Source: Clostridiales bacterium UBA3680 (GTDB lineage Bacteria; Bacillota; Clostridia; Lachnospirales; CAG-274). Taken from it: a stretch of DNA of 16,797 nt. Shown here one piece after another: positions 14,145 to 16,797 of the stretch. A program made the translations under genes and the position numbers. The stretch is taken from assembly GCA_002372875.1 (NCBI GenBank), contig DFJD01000046.1:3793-20589 (forward strand), written 5' to 3'. Under the pieces are notes generated by a model. The model worked only from the letters and a program-made list of their open reading frames with translations. It searched no databases and was not told the DNA's origin. Within the stretch, counting starts at the first letter, position 1. Each line of letters opens with the position of its first letter.

Positions 14145-15557
14145 TTACAACATTTCTCCCACAAGATAAAATGTTTTGCAATCGGTTATTTTAACATCCA
14201 CAATATTTCCTATGACCGATTCGGGCGCTTTGAAATGTACCAAAGAATTATCTTCCAATCTTCCCGATATAAGCTCCTTATCGCCTCCGCTTACTTCCTC
14301 GGCAAGAACGGAGTAGGTCTTTCCCACCTTTTCATCGTTGATTTCCCTTATTATGGGATTTACAGCTTCAAGCACTTTGTTGAAATTGCTCTTTACCACA
14401 CATTCCTCGGTCTGCTCCATTTCCGCGGCGGGCGTGCCCGTCCTTTTTGAATATATAAACGTAAACGCACCCGAAAAGCGGACTTTTTTTACAATGTCTA
14501 CAGTATCTTCTATTTCCGCCTCTCCCTCGCCGGGGAAGCCCACCATTATGTCGGTGGTAAGCGCTATGTCGGGGATCTCTTTTTTTATTTTTTCGGTAAG
14601 TTCCAAATAACGCTCTTTTGTATAACGTCTGTTCATTTTTCGCAATATATCATTGTTTCCCGCTTGAAAAGGTAAATGCAAATGTTTACAGACCTTTTCG
14701 CAATCCCTCATGGCATATATAAGCTCATCGCTCAGGTCCTTGGGGTGGCTTGTCATAAAGCGGATCCTTTCGACACCTTCAATGTCGTTGACCATTCTTA
14801 AAAGCCGGGCAAAAGATATTTCCTCTTGAAGTCCCTTTCCGTAGGAATTGACATTCTGCCCCAAAAGCATTATCTCTTTTGCTCCGTTTTTAACAAGCTC
14901 CTTTATTTCCTTTATGATATCTTCGGGTTGTCTGCTTCTTTCTCTTCCTCTTACATACGGAACAATGCAATATGTGCAAAAATTATTGCAGCCGAACATT
15001 ATGTTTACGCTTGCCTTGAAAGATTTTTTCCTTACCGCGGGAAGGTCTTCCATAATAAGCTCGTGCTCCTTCCATATATCAAAAATGGGCGAGCCCGATT
15101 CAATATTTCTGTACATAAGCTCGGGAAGCTTGTATATATTAAAGGTGCCGAAAACTATATCGACATGCTTGTATTTTTTTCTTATGGTCTCAATAACCGT
15201 AGGCTGCTGCATCATGCAACCGCAAAGTGCGATCTTAAGGTCGGGTCTTGCCTTTTTTTCGTGCTTTAAAAAGCCGAGGTTGCCGTAAACTTTGTTTTCC
15301 GCATTTTCTCTTACACAGCAGGTATTGTATATTATAAAGTCGGCATCGCTTTCTCCTTGTGCCCGAACGTATCCCATCTTAAGGAGCATACCGTTTAATT
15401 TCTCCGAGTCGTGGGCATTCATCTGACAGCCGAAGGTAACGGTAAGCATTTTTTTGTGCTTTCCCGTTTCTTTGAAATATTCATCATTTAAGCTTTTTAT
15501 TCTTCTTATATATTCTTCCTGCTTTGAAGCCTCTGCCAAAGCCTTATTGTCCTTCAT
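14145..15557 (-). CDS. miaB: tRNA-2-methylthio-N6-isopentenyladenosine-37 synthase MiaB
   Basis: MiaB adds a methylthio group to i6A37 of tRNAs reading UNN codons, using two [4Fe-4S] clusters and S-adenosylmethionine. The 470-residue protein has the N-terminal MTTase domain with Cys44 (TFGCQMNAHDSEK), Cys80 (YNTCCVREN) and Cys114 (LCGCMMQQ). The radical-SAM motif Cys190-x3-Cys194-x2-Cys197 (GCNNFCTYCIVPYVRGRERS) follows, then a C-terminal TRAM domain (GKTYSVLAEEVSGG to the end). I chose ATG 15557; the in-frame extension to 15662 runs through the promoter. It heads the nine-gene run. Synteny fits the B. subtilis ymcB orthologue. Confidence 0.96.
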   Translation of the reverse strand: MKDNKALAEASKQEEYIRRIKSLNDEYFKETGKHKKMLTVTFGCQMNAHDSEKLNGMLLKMGYVRAQGESDADFIIYNTCCVRENAENKVYGNLGFLKHEKKARPDLKIALCGCMMQQPTVIETIRKKYKHVDIVFGTFNIYKLPELMYRNIESGSPIFDIWKEHELIMEDLPAVRKKSFKASVNIMFGCNNFCTYCIVPYVRGRERSRQPEDIIKEIKELVKNGAKEIMLLGQNVNSYGKGLQEEISFARLLRMVNDIEGVERIRFMTSHPKDLSDELIYAMRDCEKVCKHLHLPFQAGNNDILRKMNRRYTKERYLELTEKIKKEIPDIALTTDIMVGFPGEGEAEIEDTVDIVKKVRFSGAFTFIYSKRTGTPAAEMEQTEECVVKSNFNKVLEAVNPIIREINDEKVGKTYSVLAEEVSGGDKELISGRLEDNSLVHFKAPESVIGNIVDVKITDCKTFYLVGEML

Positions 15558-15591
15558 AAAACCGCCCTTTCGGAAAATAATCTGAATTATT

Positions 15592-15620
15592 ATTATATCA
15601 TAACGGTACGGGCTTTGCAA
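15592..15620 (-). promoter_or_regulatory. Promoter of the miaB-mutS-mutL-scpAB operon
   Basis: On the minus strand TTGCAA (15620-15615) is separated by exactly 17 bases from a perfect TATAAT (15597-15592), about 35 bases before the miaB start. A small inverted repeat GCAAAT-CAA-ATTTGC (15617-15631) overlaps the -35 box and could be an operator, though it may be chance in AT-rich DNA. No other good promoter was noticed further down the run. Confidence 0.78.
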
Positions 15621-15740
15621 ATCAAATTTGCAAGCGGTATAAGCCGCAAAAAAAGGAAACACCGATTTAATTGATCGTTCGGTATTTCCTTAAAAAATTC
15701 GATATCAATATGCCTCTCCCGTTACGGCATTGACATAAAA

Positions 15741-15790
15741 GCCCTCACCCTCATCGACTTACATCAGCGTAGCTGAGAGTCGATGAGGGT
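15741..15790. repeat. Long intergenic hairpin repeat
   Basis: ACCCTCATCGACT (15747-15759) and AGTCGATGAGGGT (15778-15790) are perfect 13-bp arms; inside, TCAGC/GCTGA (15764-15768, 15772-15776) forms a nested tip. No T-run follows, so it is unlikely to be an ordinary terminator. On the minus strand the right part flows into a short frame VDEGEGFYVNAVTGEAY ending at TGA 15705-15707. This resembles a protein tail and may be a remnant or part of the repeat. The remaining bases between miaB and the SMI1 gene (15632-15869) show nothing else I can identify. Confidence 0.6.
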
Positions 15791-15869
15791 TCAGGATAGT
15801 GATAGGATTTAGTTGATTGGATTTGATTGTAAGGGATTTGTGGTGCTAAGGTATTGACAATCATTAATA

Positions 15870-16304
15870 CTACTCAGTTATTCGTTTTTTTAAAAACTCC
15901 GCAAAGGAATTAGCATACGTTATATTACTATATAGCTCACAAACAGGATACTCATTATCTTTCAATCCATTTGATAAATCAAAGTAGAATACTTCATCAT
16001 CAGCTTCTAATATAATCAATTTATCTTTAAAACTTGAATCATTTTTTCTACTCAACTCATTTATATAAACTATATCTCCTCCAACAACCTCATCAAAGTC
16101 AATACCATATACACTATAAATCTCTTCTCCAAATACTTCTCCACCATTATAATTTTTTAGCCACCATTTATACGACTTAGGCAATGTAATTCCTAACCTT
16201 TTTTCAGCAAATTCAATCCAATCATCAGATATACCATATCCAAACGAAGCAAATTCAACTCTGTCCCCCGCCTCTTCAATAACTTTAATTAATTCATCAT
16301 ACAT
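15870..16304 (-). CDS. SMI1/KNR4 (SUKH) family immunity protein
   Basis: The 144-residue protein matches the SUKH/SMI1-KNR4 fold: WIEFAEKRLGITLPKSYKWW followed by LKNYNGGEVFGEEIYSVYGI, which is the family signature, then FKDKLIILEADDEVFYFDLS and a C-terminal NSFAEFLKKRI helix. Such proteins are widespread immunity partners that neutralise diverse nuclease-type toxins of polymorphic and contact-dependent systems. Start ATG 16304 follows AATGGAGGAAAAAC; an in-frame TTG at 16325 is less likely. It lies 13 nt downstream of the last codons of a truncated gene (16318-16452), as expected for a toxin-immunity pair. The toxin itself is not intact, so this looks like an orphan immunity gene. Confidence 0.87.
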   Translation of the reverse strand: MYDELIKVIEEAGDRVEFASFGYGISDDWIEFAEKRLGITLPKSYKWWLKNYNGGEVFGEEIYSVYGIDFDEVVGGDIVYINELSRKNDSSFKDKLIILEADDEVFYFDLSNGLKDNEYPVCELYSNITYANSFAEFLKKRITE

Positions 16305-16317
16305 TGTTTTTCCTCCA

Positions 16318-16452
16318 TTAATCAAAATCTAAAGCACGATTCATCCAATAATCACTTTTCCAATGTTTGAAAACATCTCTATCAATTATCGATGGACTTT
16401 GACCAGTATTCATATGAATAATACTTATTATGAAATGACTGCGAAACCTCAA
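16318..16452 (-). pseudogene. C-terminal remnant of the gene upstream of the SMI1 immunity gene, probably its toxin
   Basis: A 44-codon minus-strand frame ends at TAA 16318-16320, including HMNTGQSPSIIDRDVF followed by KHWKSDYWMNRALDFD. Protein-like composition (Trp, Asp, His) and the 13-nt gap to the SUKH immunity gene suggest the end of a nuclease-type toxin tip. A stop at 16453-16455 closes the frame upstream, and the residues before HMN (LRFRSHFIISII) look non-homologous. The break lies between there and the structured element. The family cannot be named. Alternatively it is a very short leader peptide, which I consider less likely. Confidence 0.45.
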
Positions 16453-16480
16453 CTATTTTAAAAATTGCAGGTATTATTTC

Positions 16481-16716
16481 TTTTAACTCAGTTAAAAATA
16501 ACTAACGTCAATGATATTCGTATTCCGCAGAAATAAATTTCTGCTACATACTCATAACCAACGGAATTGCAAGCAATTCCAAATTCAGTGGAAGCTTGGA
16601 CATTGCACCACAAAGATAGATGTGGACCGGCTTTGCCGGGCTTTTGCGCAGCAAAAGTGCAGACCCACTGAATTTTAAGGAAGCACCACCGCTTTAGAAG
16701 CGGGGGGACTTCCTTA
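16481..16716 (+). other. Multi-hairpin structured element, possible IS200/IS605-derived MITE or structured RNA
   Basis: Successive inverted repeats fill the stretch. TTTTAACT/AGTTAAAA (16481-16497). GCAGAAAT-AA-ATTTCTGC (16527-16544). GGAATTGC-AA-GCAATTCC (16563-16580). An 11-bp outer pair AAATTCAGTGG/CCACTGAATTT (16581-16591, 16665-16675) encloses TGCAC/GTGCA (16604-16608, 16657-16661), CCGGC-TTT-GCCGG (16627-16639) and CTTTTGC-GCA-GCAAAAG (16641-16657), a cloverleaf-like domain. Last is TAAGGAAG/CTTCCTTA (16676-16683, 16709-16716) enclosing CCGCTT-TAG-AAGCGG (16689-16703). The last hairpin has the GAAGC...GC-rich stem...ACTTC look of IS200/IS605-TnpB right ends. No transposase or tnpB frame is present. 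Strand of activity is a guess. Confidence 0.6.
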
Positions 16717-16733
16717 GTTTGTTAAATGATGAT

Positions 16734-16777
16734 AAAAATCCCGCTGAGCCACAATTTTAGTGACTTTGCGGGATTTT
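16734..16777 (-). terminator. Intrinsic terminator of a gene beyond the right edge
   Basis: AAAATCCCGC (16735-16744) pairs perfectly with GCGGGATTTT (16768-16777); AGCCAC/GTGACT inside the loop adds near-complementary pairing. Read on the minus strand, the stem is followed by GCGGGATTTTTATC, giving a run of five T, so it most likely ends a minus-strand transcript coming from outside the window. It could also act weakly in the other direction. Confidence 0.7.
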
Positions 16778-16797
16778 GTGCTTAATAGCCTCGTTCA

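Noticed and set aside
15747..15790. Long hairpin as terminator of the SMI1 gene
   Set aside because: The stem is not followed directly by a T-run on the minus strand; it looks like a palindromic repeat.
16676..16716. Final hairpin of the structured element as an intrinsic terminator
   Set aside because: No T-run follows on either strand, and a much better terminator lies at 16735-16777.
16453..16797. tRNA or known transposase gene in the right-end region
   Set aside because: The cloverleaf-like stems lack tRNA features (no TTC-loop box or acceptor-end geometry), and no frame of useful length is present.

Overview
The window looks like a chromosomal segment of a Gram-positive Clostridia-type bacterium, probably a gut-type Oscillospiraceae/Ruminococcaceae relative. 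This is inferred from the strong AAGGAGG-type ribosome sites, the rpsF-ssb-rpsR operon, and the order miaB - YmcA/YlbF-like - mutS - mutL, which matches the Bacillus ymcB-ymcA-(cotE)-mutS-mutL order. No species is assigned. Housekeeping genes are moderately AT-rich. The accessory stretches (about 1.3-5.65 kb and 15.6-16.8 kb) are more AT-rich in their tips and full of repeats and gene fragments.

Layout. (1) 123-1271, plus strand: near-consensus promoter, rpsF, ssb, rpsR and a strong intrinsic terminator. (2) 1191-5629, minus strand: an Rhs/WapA-type polymorphic-toxin island. It holds a minimal signal-peptide-plus-one-YD-repeat Rhs start, a short C-terminal tail of a lost protein, a 5'-truncated Rhs gene ending in a permuted papain-like toxin tip with a coupled membrane-anchored immunity candidate, a second broken papain-like tip with its own candidate partner, and an orphan membrane protein. 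REP-like repeats lie within it, and a 44-nt direct repeat (43/44 identical) brackets the Rhs-tip/immunity unit. (3) 5650-15557, minus strand: one tightly packed nine-gene run from a good promoter at 15592-15620: miaB, YmcA/YlbF-like, mutS, mutL, a catalytically degenerate site-2-protease relative, scpA, scpB, rluB, HAD phosphatase. Most junctions overlap or abut. (4) 15558-16797: an intergenic hairpin repeat, a SUKH/SMI1-type immunity gene, the last codons of a lost upstream gene (probably its toxin), a roughly 240-nt multi-hairpin element of unknown class, and a terminator belonging to a gene beyond the right edge.

How the genes work together. The nine-gene run combines tRNA thiomethylation (MiaB), an Fe-S-type RNA-processing cofactor (YmcA-like), mismatch repair (MutS/MutL with an intact MutL endonuclease motif), chromosome condensation (ScpA/ScpB kleisin complex for SMC) and rRNA pseudouridylation (RluB). 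The Rhs island and the SMI1 locus look like a graveyard and reservoir of toxin tips and immunity genes, where partial toxins sit next to intact immunity-like genes.

Most notable: the active-site-less M50 protein fixed between mutL and scpA; the Rhs-tip cassette bracketed by direct repeats; and the structured element at 16481-16716, whose last hairpin resembles IS200/IS605 (TnpB-type) right ends although no tnpB is present in the window.
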